From Trinickia fusca (GTDB lineage: Bacteria > Pseudomonadota > Gammaproteobacteria > Burkholderiales > Burkholderiaceae), in NCBI RefSeq assembly GCF_003628145.1, contig NZ_RBZV01000008.1, positions 62,001-126,000 on the forward strand: a stretch of 64,000 nucleotides of DNA, written 5' to 3'. Below are positions 42,590 through 52,382 of the stretch, piece by piece (position 1 is the first letter of the stretch; each line of letters opens with the position of its first letter). The notes below the pieces were generated by a model. It searched no databases. It was not told where the DNA came from and saw only the letters and a program-made list of their open reading frames with translations. Both the position numbers and the translations under genes were made by a program.

Positions 42590-44320
42590 TTATTGCACGA
42601 TCCTCGTGACGCCGCGGCCGCGCGGGTCGGCCACCGCCTCCGGCGTCTTGCCGTCGACCTTGATGACCTGAATGTCGCCGTTGAAGTCCTGTTCTTTCAG
42701 CACGTAGCCCTTCGCTTGAAGCTGCTTCGCGAGTTCGCCCTCGATCGGACGATACGGCTCCCAGTAGATCGTGTTCGGCGGCAGCAGCTGATGATGGAAG
42801 CGCATCGCGGCCACTGCATCGGCCAACGGCATCTTGAAGTCGTACAGGTTCGTAATGACCTGGAAGATCGACGTGAAGATGCGCGAACCGCCCGGCGTGC
42901 CGATGACGAGCGCCACCTTGCCGTCCTTCGTCAGAATCGTCGGCGACATCGACGACAACGGACGCTTGTTCGGCTCGATCGCATTCGCATCCTGGCCCAC
43001 GACGCCGAACATGTTGGGGACACCCGGCTTGGCGGAGAAGTCGTCCATTTCGTCGTTGAGCACGATGCCCGTCCCTTCGGCCACGACGCCCGAGCCGAAG
43101 TAGCCGTTCACCGTGTACGTGTTCGACACCGCATTGCCCCACCTGTCGACGATCGAGAAGTGCGTCGTCTCGGCCTTCTCCGGCATCGACGTCCCGAGCC
43201 CCACCCGCACGGCCTTCGTGTCGCTCGGCTCGCTCGGATTGACTTCGGCCGCACGCTTGACGAGGTAGCGGTCGGCGATCAATTCCTGGACGGGCACCTT
43301 GTAGAAGTCGGGGTCGCCCAGATACTGCGCGCGATCGGCGAATACCCGCTTTTCGATCTCGGCGACCAGATGCATGTATTGCGCCGAATTGAGCGGCACG
43401 CCCGCGAAGCGATCGGCAAGGTCGGCCTTCATCTTGAGCAACTGCACGAGACCGATGCCGCCCGAGCTCGGCGGCGGCGCCGTAATCACGCGATAGCCGT
43501 TCCAATCGGCCATGATGGGCTGACGCCAGACCGCTTTGTACGACTGCAAGTCACGCTTCGTGATGAGACCATCGCCGGGTTTCATCGACGCGGCAATGAG
43601 ATCCGCCGTCTCGCCGTTGTAGAACTCCTGTGCCCCTTGTTCGGCGATGCGCGTGAGCGTGGCCGCCAGCTCGGGCTGCTTGAAGTGCACACCGGTATTC
43701 AGGTTACCGAAGTATTTGGCGAAGTTCGTCTTGTCGCCGAAGTCCTTCGCCGCATCGTCACGGCGCTGCTGCAATTGCTCGCTGACGTCAAAGCCATCGC
43801 GCGCATAGTGAATGGCCGGCGCGAGCACCTGCTTCCACTTGAGCCGCCCGAAACGCTTCTGCGCTTCCCACATGCCTGCGACGGTGCCGGGCACGCCCAC
43901 TGCGCGTGGGCCGACGAGGCTCATGCCCTTGATCACGTTGCCGTCTTTGTCGAGGTACATGTCCTTCGTGGCGGCGAGCGGCGCGCGCTCACGGTAGTCG
44001 AGAAAGTACGGCTTGCCGTTGACGTACAACGTCATGAAGCCGCCACCGCCGATGTTGCCGGCCTCGGGGTACGTCACCGCCAGCGTGAACGCGACGGCCA
44101 CCGCCGCATCCACCGCGTTACCGCCTTCGTGAAAGATTTGCTGCGCCGCATCGGCACTGTAGGAATCGGCTACGGCCAATGCCGCCGCACTCAAGACCGG
44201 CTTGGCCTCGCTCGTCTTCGCACACGCGGGTGTGCTCTCGATGAAGTTCAGAGAAATCGTTGCGATTGCAACGATCGTCACGCCCGTCACAGACGAGCGA
44301 ATTCGACTCAACGCTTTCAT
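42590..44320 (-). CDS. ggt: Gamma-glutamyltransferase precursor
   Basis: A 576-residue exported Ntn hydrolase. A signal peptide (about 1-34, ending A-C-A) precedes the large subunit. Autocleavage should occur before the catalytic Thr385 in E-T-T-H-F-S-I-V-D, producing the small subunit. The glutamate-binding R-E-R-A-P and the C-terminal G-G-S-R-I (about 465) are present. The enzyme cleaves glutathione and other gamma-glutamyl compounds in the periplasm. Start 44320 gives the signal peptide; a longer frame lacks one. Confidence 0.92.
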   Translation of the reverse strand: MKALSRIRSSVTGVTIVAIATISLNFIESTPACAKTSEAKPVLSAAALAVADSYSADAAQQIFHEGGNAVDAAVAVAFTLAVTYPEAGNIGGGGFMTLYVNGKPYFLDYRERAPLAATKDMYLDKDGNVIKGMSLVGPRAVGVPGTVAGMWEAQKRFGRLKWKQVLAPAIHYARDGFDVSEQLQQRRDDAAKDFGDKTNFAKYFGNLNTGVHFKQPELAATLTRIAEQGAQEFYNGETADLIAASMKPGDGLITKRDLQSYKAVWRQPIMADWNGYRVITAPPPSSGGIGLVQLLKMKADLADRFAGVPLNSAQYMHLVAEIEKRVFADRAQYLGDPDFYKVPVQELIADRYLVKRAAEVNPSEPSDTKAVRVGLGTSMPEKAETTHFSIVDRWGNAVSNTYTVNGYFGSGVVAEGTGIVLNDEMDDFSAKPGVPNMFGVVGQDANAIEPNKRPLSSMSPTILTKDGKVALVIGTPGGSRIFTSIFQVITNLYDFKMPLADAVAAMRFHHQLLPPNTIYWEPYRPIEGELAKQLQAKGYVLKEQDFNGDIQVIKVDGKTPEAVADPRGRGVTRIVQ

Positions 44321-44491
44321 TGGATGTCCCCCATGGCTGTCTCCTCGATGCGTCGGGCATTGCCCTCGCTCGGCGCTTATAGCATGCGGGTGGATCAAAC
44401 GAAATCGAGCAGCTTCGTAGGATCGACACGCGCTTTGCTTCCCCTTGCGTCAGCAAAGCGCGTGCCAATCCTTGAAGATTGGATTCCGTAA

Positions 44492-44516
44492 TAAAAAACG
44501 CCGCGGAACGCGGCGT
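44492..44516 (-). terminator. Intrinsic terminator of the leftward BPSS1780-family gene
   Basis: On the minus strand ACGCCGCG-TTC-CGCGGCGT is followed by TTTTTAT: an 8-bp perfect stem, 3-base loop and T-run. It lies 50-74 bases after the stop of the 44566-45354 gene, beyond a second, longer hairpin. Confidence 0.85.
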
Positions 44517-44525
44517 CGGACTGCT

Positions 44526-44563
44526 GATGAGCCCCCCGTTTTTTCAAAACGAGGGGGCTCATC
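44526..44563. other. Long imperfect hairpin just after the BPSS1780-family gene
   Basis: GATGAGCCCCC (44526-44536) pairs with GGGGGCTCATC (44553-44563), continued by CGTTTT/AAAACG around a TTC loop, with one bulged A. The 17-bp structure begins 3 bases past the stop codon and precedes the terminator at 44492-44516. On the minus strand its own tail is not T-rich, so it is a barrier or mRNA-3'-end stabiliser rather than a standard terminator. Confidence 0.7.
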
Positions 44564-44565
44564 GT

Positions 44566-45354
44566 TTATACGAAGCGCGAAGAGAACAGGTCGCGATAGC
44601 CGCCATAAATCGACATGAGCAGCAACGGCGTCAGCACTAGCGCACTTGCAATGAGCGGAATGCGATGTGCAAGCAGCACGGCATCCGCGACGGCAACCAC
44701 ATAGATGAGCGTCGTTTTCCAGTTTCGGGCAGCACCGTGCAGGCTGGCAGCCATCGCTTCGAGCGGAGCGACGTTGCGCAGGATCACGAGCGCCGGCGCG
44801 AACCAGGCCGATGCGAGCGCGATGGTGAAGATCGGCACCGCGACCAGCATCGCTACGATCCCGCGCACGCCATTTCCACCGTAGGTGATCGACAGGTGGT
44901 GCGCGCCGTTGGTCAGCATCGATTCCACGGACGACACATTCAGCGCGGCGACGAGCAGCACATAGCCGACCACGACGATCGCTGCGCTGGCGAGTCCGAT
45001 CGAGAGTAGCGCATAGTGATGCCGGCCAAGCGCCGCGCAGATATCGCGAGCCGATGCTGGACGGCCGATGCGCACGTGCTCTTGTGCAACCATCAATGCC
45101 CCGACCACGAACGGCGCGACAAGCACGATCAGCGGCCGCACGACCGGTACGAACTTGCAAGCTGTCGCGAACGTCGCACAGACGAGCATTGCAGCGAGCC
45201 AAAGCAGAGGTTGCCTGCGTACCGCACGCCAGCCGAGTTCGAGCCAATCCATGATGAACATGGCGTCGAGCTGCACGCCTTGGAGGTGCGCCGGCAGAAG
45301 GGTCGAGCGGCGATGGAGTACGTTCGAAACGTCGGTCAGATAGTGCGAGCTCAT
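44566..45354 (-). CDS. BPSS1780-family integral membrane protein
   Basis: A 262-residue polytopic membrane protein with about six hydrophobic helices from residue 45 to the end. The N-terminal segment W-L-E-L-G-W-R-A-V-R-R-Q-P-L-L-W resembles the [16 protein letters not shown] opening of the paralogue at 47241-47930. Both share A-P-A-L-V-I-L/I-V and a conserved K-T/W-P-T-L-I-Y-V-V region, the BPSS1780 family pattern. Function is unknown. AAAGGA precedes the ATG. The terminator at 45405-45461 separates it from the upstream DUF1700 gene, so it is probably its own unit. Confidence 0.8.
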   Translation of the reverse strand: MSSHYLTDVSNVLHRRSTLLPAHLQGVQLDAMFIMDWLELGWRAVRRQPLLWLAAMLVCATFATACKFVPVVRPLIVLVAPFVVGALMVAQEHVRIGRPASARDICAALGRHHYALLSIGLASAAIVVVGYVLLVAALNVSSVESMLTNGAHHLSITYGGNGVRGIVAMLVAVPIFTIALASAWFAPALVILRNVAPLEAMAASLHGAARNWKTTLIYVVAVADAVLLAHRIPLIASALVLTPLLLMSIYGGYRDLFSSRFV

Positions 45355-45404
45355 GGCGAATCCTTTTGTTTAATTTGGACTGCTTATTAACTAGCGATGT
45401 ATGA

Positions 45405-45461
45405 AAACGGCTCGATAACCGCGGTTTGCGTGTTCGGTCGTTTGACCGGGGTTATCGAGCC
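45405..45461 (-). terminator. Hairpin terminator of the PadR-DUF1700 operon
   Basis: On the minus strand GGCTCGATAACC (45461-45450) pairs with GGTTATCGAGCC (45420-45409), a 12-bp perfect stem, followed by GTTTTC. An inner 5-bp hairpin CGGTC-GTTT-GACCG sits in the loop. It begins 19 bases after the DUF1700 stop. Confidence 0.75.
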
Positions 45462-45479
45462 ATACAGAAAAATGGGGGC

Positions 45480-46610
45480 TTACCTTGCTGCTTGTCCGGG
45501 GCTGTCCAGCCGCGCCGAGATCTTATCGATTTGCCGATGGACGTAACGCACCAGCGCACGCCACGTCTTGCGAGTCAGCCAGATGCACAGCAGCAGTCCG
45601 ATTACTCCGCCTGCAAACATGCCAACGGCGCTGCCGAACGTGATGCCGCCCATCGACGAACTAGCCGAGATATTGATCCGGTCTTTTCCGCCGACGAGAG
45701 CCGCGTGATCGCCGTCGATCACGATCGCGTCGGATCCGCTTTCGATCGCGAGGCTTTTAGGCTTCCCTTTCTCGTCCTGTTCGAGGCGCACATGATCGCC
45801 ATCACCCGACGAGACCTCCCAAATGCTCGACTTTCCATCCTTACCCGAGCGCGCGAGCGTCATGTGACTGCCGTCGACACTCTTGAGCTCGAGCGCTGTC
45901 GCATCAGCGCGACGAATACTGACCGTGCCATCCGCGCCCTTGATCAGCAGCGCCCGCGCGCCTTCATTGGCCGCCACGATCTCGAGCTTGCCATTCTTGC
46001 GGCTTATTTCGATCCCGCCAGCGTTCGTGTTGATCGAGAGGTCGTTGCCCTCCTTGGGCGTCAGAACGAAGACGTCCTTCTCGATCTTGATGTCCTTGAT
46101 GTTCGCAGCCAGGCCATCGTTGGCATCGTCACTTGCGCCATCCGCTGCCTCAGCATGGTCATGACCGTGGCTCATGACGACAACCGGCACCGCATTGAAC
46201 GAAGGCCAGCCGAACAGATGATGGCTGCCGATCCCGACGGCCGCAATGAGCCCCCCTATTGCGAATGCGATGGAAGCCGCATAGCAGGCCGTCAGCAGAG
46301 AGAGGTAGATCATGAACGGCACGAGCAGCATGGCATTGAGCAGCCCGAGGCCGGCAATCGAGACGATGACGTGCGCGAGATTTTCGAACGAGCGGCTTTG
46401 CTGCCATTTACGATAGCTCGCCTGCGCCTTCAATTCGCGAGCGAGCTTGACCGGATCGCCCAGCGCCGTGATGACCTCCTGCTCGCTGCGCCCAGCAGCG
46501 AGCGCATCACCGATGTATTCACGGTAGTCGGCAATGATTTCATCGACTTCGGCCTTCGGCAGGCTGTCCAGCTCTTGCCGCAACTGCTGAATGAATGCGT
46601 CCTGCTTCAT
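45480..46610 (-). CDS. DUF1700 family membrane protein (PadR-associated), with C-terminal DUF4097-like domain
   Basis: A 376-residue protein. Residues 1-70 are the cytoplasmic HAAS/DUF1700 signature (F-I-Q-Q-L-R-Q-E-L-D-S-L-P and the D-P-V-K-L-A-R-E-L block). About three membrane helices follow (80-140), then a beta-rich DUF4097-like repetitive region (about 170-320). A last membrane helix lies near 340. HAAS proteins accompany PadR regulators and are thought to modulate signalling at the membrane. Its ATG overlaps the PadR stop by four bases (ATGA), so they are co-translated. Common in Firmicutes, it is less usual in betaproteobacteria. Confidence 0.88.
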   Translation of the reverse strand: MKQDAFIQQLRQELDSLPKAEVDEIIADYREYIGDALAAGRSEQEVITALGDPVKLARELKAQASYRKWQQSRSFENLAHVIVSIAGLGLLNAMLLVPFMIYLSLLTACYAASIAFAIGGLIAAVGIGSHHLFGWPSFNAVPVVVMSHGHDHAEAADGASDDANDGLAANIKDIKIEKDVFVLTPKEGNDLSINTNAGGIEISRKNGKLEIVAANEGARALLIKGADGTVSIRRADATALELKSVDGSHMTLARSGKDGKSSIWEVSSGDGDHVRLEQDEKGKPKSLAIESGSDAIVIDGDHAALVGGKDRINISASSSMGGITFGSAVGMFAGGVIGLLLCIWLTRKTWRALVRYVHRQIDKISARLDSPGQAAR

Positions 46611-46948
46611 TTGCTTCCCCCTTGTTCCTTCGCCGTGCCGGGCCTTTCGAGCACGCTGTTCACTTCATCGACAAAACTGCGCCATTCTTCTTGCATCGCC
46701 TGCAGGCTGCGACGGCCGACGGCCGTCAGCGAGTAGTACTTGCGCGGCGGCCCGGAGCTCGATTCGACGAGATACGTCGATACCCAGTCCTCCGCCTGCA
46801 GCCGGCGCATCAGCGGGTAGATCGTCCCTTCGCTGATCTCCATCGTCTGCGAAAGCGTCGACACGAGTTCGTAGGCATAGCTGTCGCCGCGGGCCAGTAC
46901 GGCTAGCACGCACATGTCCAACGTGCCTTTCTTCAATTGAGTCTTCAT
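46607..46948 (-). CDS. PadR-family transcriptional regulator
   Basis: A 113-residue PadR regulator with the winged helix (K-K-G-T-L-D-M-C-V-L-A-V-L-A-R-G at the start, E-I-S-E-G-T-I-Y-P-L-M-R-R-L as recognition region, P-P-R-K-Y-Y-S-L-T in the wing) and a C-terminal dimerisation helix. It is the first gene of a leftward operon with the DUF1700 gene. The region upstream contains two exact copies of TGCAAGGTAC (46978-46987, 47031-47040), a likely operator. PadR proteins typically repress their own operon until an effector binds. Confidence 0.93.
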   Translation of the reverse strand: MKTQLKKGTLDMCVLAVLARGDSYAYELVSTLSQTMEISEGTIYPLMRRLQAEDWVSTYLVESSSGPPRKYYSLTAVGRRSLQAMQEEWRSFVDEVNSVLERPGTAKEQGGSK

Positions 46949-46977
46949 GTGGCTCGGCGGCGCCCTGAGTTATGCAT

Positions 46978-47040
46978 TGCAAGGTACATGGCTTTACACG
47001 GCATGAACTGTAACAGTCGGTAGTGTTTTATGCAAGGTAC
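46978..47040. promoter_or_regulatory. Candidate PadR operator: paired TGCAAGGTAC boxes
   Basis: The 10-base word TGCAAGGTAC occurs at 46978-46987 and 47031-47040, 53 bases apart. The second is flanked by TTTTATGC on both sides (47026 and 47043). They lie 30-90 bases upstream of the padR start and about 200 bases from the divergent BPSS1780 gene. PadR binding sites are often inverted repeats, so this direct repeat is only a suggestion. Confidence 0.4.
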
Positions 47041-47240
47041 TGTTTTATGCACGCATCAGTGTCGTTATGATGCGCCGCATCAAAGCAGTGGGCAGTCGAC
47101 ATCGCGGTGGACATTCTCCGCCTCCGGGCGCCGGCGGGAGTGGCGTCGGGGCATCTATCAGTCCGTCTCGCGCATTGAGCGGATAATTCCGGCATCGGGC
47201 ACTGCCCTTCACTTCCGACTTCACACCGGAGCTTGCCGAC

Positions 47241-47930
47241 ATGTTCGTGCGTACCGTCCCGGCCCGTCAGGGCTCGCAGTGGATTGCCGAAGCCTGGGCG
47301 CTGTTCAAGAAGCAGCCGGCCGTGTGGATCGCGCTCGGCGCGATCGACCTGGTTGTCACGCTCGTGCTCGACCTCATACCGTTCGCGAGCGACCTGACCG
47401 CGCTTTTCACGGTGCTGTGGGCCGGCGGCATGGTCGCCGCCGCCGAGCACATGCTGGCGACGGGTACCCTGCGTGTGACCGATGCGATCGACGGCATCCG
47501 CAAACATTGGCAACCGCTCTTCACGGCGGGCGTATTCGCGCTGCTAGTGCAACTCGTTTGCGATCTGCTGGGCCAGCGTGTGCCCGGCGGCCTCGCGATG
47601 TTCACCAAAGCGCCGACCGACTACACCATCGACAGCTTTTCGTGGTTCGCCCTGCTGCTCTATCTTGCCGTGGCGGTAGCCGGAGCCATGGCGTTGTGGC
47701 TCGCGCCGGCGCTGATCGTCACGAACGGCGCATCACCGAGCGACGCATTGAAGGCAAGCTTCGTCGCGGCCTACCGCAATGTTTGGCCGACGCTCGTGTA
47801 CGGGCTGTTCGTGATCGGACTCATCATCGCCGGGGTGCTGACGCTCGGGATCGGATTGCTCGTCGCCGGGCCGCTCCTGTATCTGTCGACTTATGTCGCT
47901 TGCCGCGAGATCGTCATGCACGGGCGCTGA
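47241..47930 (+). CDS. BPSS1780-family integral membrane protein
   Basis: A 229-residue polytopic membrane protein with about six helices and the conserved opening [20 protein letters not shown]. It ends in a [16 protein letters not shown] strand usual for the family. Function unknown. It precedes lhr by two bases (stop 47928-47930, ATG 47933), suggesting co-transcription, and is divergent from padR. A paralogue lies at 44566-45354. Confidence 0.88.
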   Translation: MFVRTVPARQGSQWIAEAWALFKKQPAVWIALGAIDLVVTLVLDLIPFASDLTALFTVLWAGGMVAAAEHMLATGTLRVTDAIDGIRKHWQPLFTAGVFALLVQLVCDLLGQRVPGGLAMFTKAPTDYTIDSFSWFALLLYLAVAVAGAMALWLAPALIVTNGASPSDALKASFVAAYRNVWPTLVYGLFVIGLIIAGVLTLGIGLLVAGPLLYLSTYVACREIVMHGR

Positions 47931-47932
47931 TC

Positions 47933-50900
47933 ATGAACGCTCCTGTGGAAGCCAGCCCGCTCGCCGAGTTCCACCCTGCCGTCGCGGCCTGGTTCGCGCA
48001 AACGTTCGACGCGCCCACCGACGCACAGCTACGCGCGTGGCCCTCGATTCGCCGTGGGCACTCGACGCTCGTCGCCGCACCGACAGGCTCGGGCAAGACG
48101 CTGACGGCCTTCCTCTGGGCCATCGACGAACTCGTGCGCGACGGCCTCGCCAACGGCGGCACACTGCCCGACGAGACACTCGTCGTCTACATTTCGCCGC
48201 TGAAGGCGCTCTCGAACGACATCCACGCCAACCTCGAACGACCGCTTGCCGGTATCGCCGAGGAACTCGCGCGGCAAGGCGAGCCGCGCGTCGAGATCCG
48301 CACCGCCGTGCGTACCGGCGATACGACGCAGCAAGAGCGTCAAGCGCTGCGCAAGCGCGCGCCGCACATCCTCGTCACGACGCCCGAGTCGCTGTACGTT
48401 CTGCTGTCGTCGGACTCGGGACGGCGCATGCTGTCCACCACGCGCACCGTAATCGTCGATGAAATCCATGCGATGGTCGCGAGCAAGCGCGGCAGCCATC
48501 TCGCGTTGAGCCTCGAACGGCTCGATGCGCTATGCAAACGGCCCCTGCCGCGTATCGGTCTGTCCGCCACGCAAAAACCGATCGAGGCTGTCGCGCGTTT
48601 TCTCGTCGGCGTCGGTAGCGAAGCGAACTGTGCGATCGTCGACGTCGGCCATCACCGTCCGCGTGATCTTGCGCTCGAGCTGCCGCCCGTGCCGCTCGAA
48701 GCTGTGATGGCCAATGAGGTATGGGAACGCGTCTACGACCGGCTCGCCGAGCTCGCCTGCGCGCACGCCACGACGCTGATCTTCGTCAACACGCGGCGCA
48801 TGGCCGAGCGCGCTGCGCGTTATCTGACCGAGCGTCTCGGCAAGGATGCCGTGGCGGCGCATCACGGCAGCATGGCCAAGGAGCATCGGCTCGATGCCGA
48901 GCAGCGCCTCAAGCGCGGCGCGTTGCGTGTGCTCATCGCGACCGCGTCGCTCGAGCTCGGCATCGACATCGGCGATGTCGATCTCGTCTGCCAGCTCGGC
49001 TCGCCGCGCGCGATCGCGCCGTTCCTCCAACGCGTCGGGCGCTCCGGCCACCATGTCGGCGGCACGCCGAAGGGGCGGCTGTTTCCGACCTCCCGCGACG
49101 ACCTGATCGAATGCGCCGCGCTGCTCGACTGCGTCCACCGCGGCGAGCTCGATCTGTTGACGATGCCGCAGGTGCCGCTCGACGTGCTGGCACAGCAGAT
49201 CGTCGCCGAAGTCGCCTGCGAGGAGTGGAGCGAGGACGCGCTGTTCGAGCGGTACCGCCACGCGACGCCGTACGCCACGCTCACGCGCGAGCGCTACGAC
49301 GCGGTGCTGCGCATGCTCGCCGAAGGCTATACGAGCAGGCACGGGCCACGTGGCGCCTATGTGCATCGCGACGTCGTGAGCGGCACGCTGCGCGGCCGAC
49401 GAGGCGGCAAGATGACGGCCGTCACCTCGGGCGGCACGATTCCCGATAACGCCGATTACGCGGTGTTGCTGGAGCCCCAAGGCATCCACATCGGCACCGT
49501 CAACGAGGACTTCGCCGTCGAAAGCCTGGCCGGCGACGTCTTCCAGCTCGGCAACACCGCCTATCGCATCTTGCGCATCGAAGCGGGACGCGTGCGCGTC
49601 GTCGATGCGCAAGGCCAGGCGCCGAACATCCCGTTCTGGCTCGGCGAAGCGCCGGGGCGCAGCGACGAACTGTCGGGCGCGGTCTCGCGGCTGCGTCAGC
49701 GTGTCGAGGCCTTGCTCGGCGAGCTCGACGCAGGCTCGCCCCCCTCCTCGACCGAGGCGGCACGCGTGTCGATCGAGCACACGATCCACACACTGATGCG
49801 CGAGCTCTCGCTGAACGAAGACGCCGCGCGCCAGATCGTCGAATACCTCGCACGTGCACGCTCGGCGTTGACCGTCTTGCCGACGCGCGACACGCTCGTG
49901 ATGGAGCGCTTCTTCGACGAATCGGGCGGCACTCAACTCGTCATTCATTCGCTGTTCGGCAGCCGGATCAACCGCGCCTGGGGACTCGCACTCAGAAAGC
50001 GCTTTTGCCGGACGTTCAACTTCGAACTGCAAGCAGCGGCGACCGAAGATGCGATCGTGCTGTCGCTGACGGGCAGCCACAGCTTCGTGCTCGATGAAGT
50101 GTGGCGCTACCTGCGCTCGACGACGGGCGAGCACATCCTGATCCAGGCGCTGCTCGATGCGCCGCTGTTCAACGTGCGCTGGCGCTGGAACGCGACGACC
50201 TCGCTCGCGCTGCCGCGCTTCACCGGCGGACGCAAGACGGCACCGCAATTGCAGCGCATGAAGAGCGAGGACCTGCTCGCGTCCGTGTTTCCCGATCAGG
50301 TCGCGTGCCTCGAGAACATCGTCGGCGAACGCGAGCTGCCGCAACATCCGCTCGTCGATCAGACCGTCGACGATTGTCTGCACGAAGCCATGGATTGCGA
50401 GGGATGGCTCGTGCTCCTGCGCCGCATCGAAGACGGCACCATCAGGCTCGTCACGCGCGAGCTGTCGGCGCCCTCGCCGCTTGCAGCGGAAATTCTCAAT
50501 GCGCGCCCGTATGCCTTCCTCGACGATGCCCCACTCGAAGAGCGCCGCACGCAGGCCGTGCTCGCGCGTCGTTGGGGCGAAGCCGACGCGGCCGACGATC
50601 TGGGCGCACTCGATGCCGATGCCATCGCGAGCGTGCGAGAAGAAGCGTGGCCGCAAGCGCGTTCCGTCGACGAAATGCACGAAGCGCTGACGACGCTCGG
50701 CTGCATGACCGAAGACGAAGCGGCCGCCCACGCGCTCTGGCCCGAATGGCTGACTACGCTTGCGCAATCGGGGCGTGCCACGCGTATGCAGGTGGCCGGG
50801 CACGAAGCGTTGTGGTTGCCGGTCGAACGTCTGACATGCTTGCGCGCGATCTACCCCGATTGCGCGTTCGAGCCGCGCCTCGCACCGCCGAAGGGCTTCG

Positions 50901-52330
50901 ATGAAGACTGGGCCCAGGACGATGCGCTCGTCGATCTCGTGCGTGCGCGGCTGAGCGGCTTCGGCCCGCTGCCCGTACCGGCCATCGCTCGTGCACTGGC
51001 GCTGCCGGCGTCTTCGCTTGCGATCGCGCTCGTCGCGCTCGAACGCGAAGGCTATGCGATGCGCGGGCACTTCACGCCCGGCGCGACGCAGGAAGAGTGG
51101 TGCGAACGGCATTTGCTCGCTCGCATCCACCGTTACACGATCAGACGGCTGCGCCGCGAAATCGAGCCTGTCGAACGGGCCGATTTCGTGCGCTTTCTCA
51201 TGCACTGGCAGCGCGTGGTGCCCGAGACGCGCGGCACGGGCCGCGACGCGCTGGCCGCGCTGCTCACGCAATTCGAAGGCTATGAAGCGGCAGCACCGGC
51301 ATGGGAAGACGAAATTCTGCCGGCGCGGCTCACCGACTACTCGAGCCTTGCGCTCGACGAGCTGTGCCGGTCGGGGAAGATCGTATGGGCACGCCTCGTG
51401 GAAGGCGCGCATGCGGCCGGCGCGCCGGTGCGCGCCACGCCGATCGTGCTGCTGCCGCGCCGCGAGCTCGCGATGTGGCAGACGCTGACGGCGCCGCCAA
51501 GCATCGACACACTGTCGCCGAAAGCGCGCGTCGTGTTCGAAGCACTCGCGCGGCACGGCGCGATGTTCTTCGACGAACTCGTCGGCGACGTGCATCTGCT
51601 GCCGGTCGAACTCGAAACCGCGCTCGGCGAGCTCGTCGCCACGGGCCTCGTCAATGCCGACAGCTTCGCGGGCCTGCGCGCGCTGATCAAACCGGCCGCG
51701 GTGCGTCAGCGCGCGCGGCGCACGAGCACACGCATGGCAAGCCGCTATGCGCATCGCGGCGCGTTCATCGGCGGCATGGACGACGCCGGACGCTGGGCCT
51801 TGGTACGGCGCTCGTTCGCTCGTCCCGAAGGCGATGCCAATGTGCCTGCGGCCAACGCTTCACCTGGCACCCCGCTCGACGTGCTCGAACATACCGCGCT
51901 GGCATTGCTGCGGCGTTACGGCGTGATCTTCTGGCAACTGCTCGAACGTGAAGCCACCTGGCTGCCGCGCTGGCGCGAACTGCTACGCGTACTGCAACGG
52001 CTCGAGGCCCGTGGACAGGTCCGGGGCGGACGCTTCGTGAACGGCCTGTCGGGCGAGCAATTCGCGCTGCCCGAAGCCGTCGCGATGTTGCGCGACATCC
52101 GCAAGCAACCGCCGACCGGACAGATGGTGTGCATTTGCGCGGCCGATCCGCTCAATCTTGTCGGTACGCTGCTACCCGGCGATAAGGTGCCAGCCCTCGC
52201 GAGCAACCGCATCGTGTTGCGCGATGGCCTGCCTGTCGCAACACTCGTTGCAGGCCAGTTCCACTATGGGCCCGAACTCGATCCCGATGCGCGCGAACAG
52301 GCGCGCCTGCGTTTGGCGCACCGGCCCTGA
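47933..52330 (+). CDS. lhr: Full-length Lhr-type DEAD/DEAH helicase
   Basis: A 1465-residue superfamily-2 helicase. It has motif I A-P-T-G-S-G-K-T at about 49, motif II D-E-I-H, motif III S-A-T, and motif [11 protein letters not shown]. The Lhr-core winged helix and DUF4442-like region continue to about residue 850, and a long Lhr C-terminal domain extends to the end. E. coli Lhr and mycobacterial Lhr are 3'-5' DNA/RNA:DNA helicases involved in DNA repair. The ATG follows the BPSS1780 stop by two bases. LigD occurs 10 kb away, outside any shared operon. Confidence 0.95.
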   Translation: MNAPVEASPLAEFHPAVAAWFAQTFDAPTDAQLRAWPSIRRGHSTLVAAPTGSGKTLTAFLWAIDELVRDGLANGGTLPDETLVVYISPLKALSNDIHANLERPLAGIAEELARQGEPRVEIRTAVRTGDTTQQERQALRKRAPHILVTTPESLYVLLSSDSGRRMLSTTRTVIVDEIHAMVASKRGSHLALSLERLDALCKRPLPRIGLSATQKPIEAVARFLVGVGSEANCAIVDVGHHRPRDLALELPPVPLEAVMANEVWERVYDRLAELACAHATTLIFVNTRRMAERAARYLTERLGKDAVAAHHGSMAKEHRLDAEQRLKRGALRVLIATASLELGIDIGDVDLVCQLGSPRAIAPFLQRVGRSGHHVGGTPKGRLFPTSRDDLIECAALLDCVHRGELDLLTMPQVPLDVLAQQIVAEVACEEWSEDALFERYRHATPYATLTRERYDAVLRMLAEGYTSRHGPRGAYVHRDVVSGTLRGRRGGKMTAVTSGGTIPDNADYAVLLEPQGIHIGTVNEDFAVESLAGDVFQLGNTAYRILRIEAGRVRVVDAQGQAPNIPFWLGEAPGRSDELSGAVSRLRQRVEALLGELDAGSPPSSTEAARVSIEHTIHTLMRELSLNEDAARQIVEYLARARSALTVLPTRDTLVMERFFDESGGTQLVIHSLFGSRINRAWGLALRKRFCRTFNFELQAAATEDAIVLSLTGSHSFVLDEVWRYLRSTTGEHILIQALLDAPLFNVRWRWNATTSLALPRFTGGRKTAPQLQRMKSEDLLASVFPDQVACLENIVGERELPQHPLVDQTVDDCLHEAMDCEGWLVLLRRIEDGTIRLVTRELSAPSPLAAEILNARPYAFLDDAPLEERRTQAVLARRWGEADAADDLGALDADAIASVREEAWPQARSVDEMHEALTTLGCMTEDEAAAHALWPEWLTTLAQSGRATRMQVAGHEALWLPVERLTCLRAIYPDCAFEPRLAPPKGFDEDWAQDDALVDLVRARLSGFGPLPVPAIARALALPASSLAIALVALEREGYAMRGHFTPGATQEEWCERHLLARIHRYTIRRLRREIEPVERADFVRFLMHWQRVVPETRGTGRDALAALLTQFEGYEAAAPAWEDEILPARLTDYSSLALDELCRSGKIVWARLVEGAHAAGAPVRATPIVLLPRRELAMWQTLTAPPSIDTLSPKARVVFEALARHGAMFFDELVGDVHLLPVELETALGELVATGLVNADSFAGLRALIKPAAVRQRARRTSTRMASRYAHRGAFIGGMDDAGRWALVRRSFARPEGDANVPAANASPGTPLDVLEHTALALLRRYGVIFWQLLEREATWLPRWRELLRVLQRLEARGQVRGGRFVNGLSGEQFALPEAVAMLRDIRKQPPTGQMVCICAADPLNLVGTLLPGDKVPALASNRIVLRDGLPVATLVAGQFHYGPELDPDAREQARLRLAHRP

Positions 52331-52382
52331 GAATACTCGTTTGACCGGCGCGCCATTGCTTCATCCGTTTTGACGGACTCCC

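Noticed and set aside
48530-51754. Long open frame antisense to lhr
   Set aside because: It mirrors the codon-third-position bias of lhr on the opposite strand and has no recognisable domains.
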